The notes beneath the pieces were generated by a model. That model ran no database searches, was not told where the DNA came from, and worked only from the letters and a program-made list of their open reading frames with translations. Positions 62,725 through 64,000 of a stretch of DNA of 64,000 nucleotides are shown in pieces. The DNA comes from Bacteroidales bacterium (lineage in GTDB: Bacteria; Bacteroidota; Bacteroidia; Bacteroidales; WCHB1-69). Location: the NCBI GenBank assembly GCA_024686335.1, contig JAILCI010000006.1, forward strand, positions 1 to 64,000, read 5' to 3'. Every line of letters starts with the position of its first letter. The stretch's first letter is position 1. The translations under genes and the position numbers were made by a program.

Positions 62725-62756
62725 AATTCAACAAATCAACAGTTCAACGATTCACC
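62725..62756. repeat. Octamer array, 4 units
   Basis: AATTCAAC, AAATCAAC, AGTTCAAC, GATTCACC, of the same family as those at 205-236 and inside the 118-bp repeats. A two-unit relic lies at 63510-63525. Confidence 0.7.
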
Positions 62757-62829
62757 CTCTACCCTGAATTCCTTAGTTTCTTAACTCCCTTAACCTCTTA
62801 ACCCATTTTTTGTATGTAACACCTCGTCT

Positions 62830-63396
62830 TTAAAACCTATGCTCATACCCGACTCGCAGCATGACGGTGTACCTCGGGTAGCCTAAGGATAACTGGCCAT
62901 TGTCATTGACCTCTTCCCAGTTGCAGAAGAGTGTGCTGTGTACGCCTATGGTCAGTTTGTCTTGATTTGTCAAGCTGATGCGGCCTCCCAGACCCAGGGT
63001 GCCCCCAAGGTCCAGCACCTCCTTTGCGTTGGCGGCGACAGGACTGTCGAAGCAAACACCGAGCAGGATGCCTCCCTGCACATAGAAATGAGGCAGATGA
63101 AACTCCATTTCCACGGGAATGAGCAAGCTGTTGATGTGTTGGGAACCGAAAAAGAAGATATGTTCGTAGCGTAGCCCTGTGCGCACGCCCCAGTAACGAT
63201 GGAAGTCATAGCGCATCCCAATGCCAAGGCCAAAGCCGGGAGAAACATCATCGTAAAGAAATGGCAGTCTGTTAATGCCGCCACTTACATCGGCAGTGAT
63301 GTTGTATCCTTTTTGAAATTCAGAATTGGGATTCTGGGCCTCTGCCGGAAGCACAGTCCAAAGACATAAACATAAAATTGGAATGATTTTTTTCAT
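62830..63396 (-). CDS. Outer-membrane beta-barrel protein
   Basis: The 188-residue product has a signal peptide (ending AEAQ near 21), alternating hydrophobic strands with Gly-Tyr pairs, and a C-terminal VGYEHRF. It fits small porin-like barrels of the OmpA/PorT-type group. The ATG at 63396 (MKKIIP) starts the signal peptide. The function is unknown. Confidence 0.75.
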   Translation of the reverse strand: MKKIIPILCLCLWTVLPAEAQNPNSEFQKGYNITADVSGGINRLPFLYDDVSPGFGLGIGMRYDFHRYWGVRTGLRYEHIFFFGSQHINSLLIPVEMEFHLPHFYVQGGILLGVCFDSPVAANAKEVLDLGGTLGLGGRISLTNQDKLTIGVHSTLFCNWEEVNDNGQLSLGYPRYTVMLRVGYEHRF

Positions 63397-63576
63397 AACA
63401 ATGTATTTTAGAGTGTGTTTATTGGATATTTGTTGTCGGTGTGTCAAAAGTTTTGCCGTTGGCCATTATCCATTGGCTTTTTAACTTCTTAGATTCTTCT
63501 CTCCTCTACAATTCAACAAATCAACACTCTATCCTCTAACCCCATTTACCCTAGAGGGCTTCTTCTCTCCTCAATG

Positions 63577-64000
63577 CTACAAATACCTTCTTCTAATCAG
63601 GTCGCACAAGGATAGGTAAGCGGTAGAGGTGGTATCCCAAAAGTGGGCTTTCTTCAAGTCTTCCAGACAGTTGAAGGCCTCGTCCATATCCTTGCACTGG
63701 TTCAGTTTGTGGATGGCTGAACTGAATTCTTCACCTCTGTTGTTGAAGAGTTCACGGATAAAGGTGAACTTGTCGTTTACGGAGATGGCTTTCGTAAGAT
63801 CGACCACTTTCGACTGCTGGAACTGTCCGGCGACGGAGCGGTCTTCATTTTTAGGAGTGAAGAGATCGTTCAAAGAGCGTTGAGAAGCTGCCACCTTTGG
63901 GATTACCGGTTCAGCAGGTTTTGTAGTCTGTGGTCTTGGTATTTCCACTTTAGGCTCATCGGTTTTGGGCTCTGTTTTTACCTCGGCAGGTTTCTCCACA
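63577..64000 (-). CDS. Partial gene, C-terminal part of an uncharacterised protein
   Basis: At least the last 140 residues are present; the 5' end lies beyond the window. The visible part has a proline/lysine-rich linker (PAEVKTEPKTDEPKVEIPRP), then a helical domain with VNDKFTFIRELFNNRGEEFSSAIHKLNQC and a C-terminal DLIRRRYL. This end resembles a conserved C-terminal module of unknown function in Bacteroidota. No ATG is visible at the edge, only a GTG, so I treat it as truncated by the window. Confidence 0.65.
   Translation of the reverse strand, partial: VEKPAEVKTEPKTDEPKVEIPRPQTTKPAEPVIPKVAASQRSLNDLFTPKNEDRSVAGQFQQSKVVDLTKAISVNDKFTFIRELFNNRGEEFSSAIHKLNQCKDMDEAFNCLEDLKKAHFWDTTSTAYLSLCDLIRRRYL

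Overview
The window is a piece of a Bacteroidota chromosome, most likely order Bacteroidales. The support is AT-leaning DNA with promoters of the Bacteroidota type (TTG, 18-21 nt spacer, TAnnTTTG), a gliding/T9SS C-terminal sorting domain, DUF3098 and DUF6249 proteins, TonB receptors, and a sialidase and an alpha-L-fucosidase. The last two suggest growth on host glycans. No rRNA, tRNA, transposase, phage module or CRISPR array was found. The contig enters in non-coding repeats on the left and leaves inside a minus-strand gene on the right.

Layout. 1-515: small hairpin repeats and two copies of a 118-bp tandem unit. 516-10160: an accessory-looking stretch with small lipoproteins, an alpha/beta hydrolase, an ECF sigma operon, a metallo-beta-lactamase-fold lipoprotein, a truncated DUF454 gene, and three AAA ATPases of the DUF4143 type. 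10256-12970: the conserved minus-strand block ftsX, DUF3098, uppP, truB. 13032-20940: an MsbA-like exporter, a LysM transglycosylase, a MORN-type repeat protein, a BASS-family transporter and an LptF/G-like permease. 21010-28747: an S9 peptidase, a very long T9SS surface protein, truA with a DegT aminotransferase, and a YiiX-like amidase. 28756-33317: lgt, an M20 amidohydrolase, rlmH, sufD and sufC. 33420-41731: an AddA-like helicase-nuclease, a TonB receptor paired with a His/Cys-rich small exported protein, and an M13 peptidase. 41911-50089: sialidase, SPFH protein with an Arc-like partner, LTA-synthase-like protein, secreted arginine-deiminase-like protein, and fucosidase. 50404-59324: mixed housekeeping and unknown genes, then manC with a TonB receptor. 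59342-64000: a toxin-antitoxin pair, the second copy of a 330-bp repeat, methylmalonyl-CoA mutase, an outer-membrane protein and a partial gene.

The most striking observation concerns the three DUF4143-type ATPase genes (ends 1011-2360, 5766-6941, 8904-10160). Each is preceded by two or three copies of a short motif at exactly 33-bp intervals, about three helical turns. The motif differs completely from gene to gene, and it is palindromic in two of the three. This looks like a set of private, phased operator arrays, plausibly read by the winged-helix region of each ATPase.

Other non-coding structure stands out. A 330-bp GC-rich repeat occurs at both ends of the window in opposite orientation and appears non-coding. 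Many intergenic gaps carry different-sequence arrays with a strict 7- or 8-bp period.
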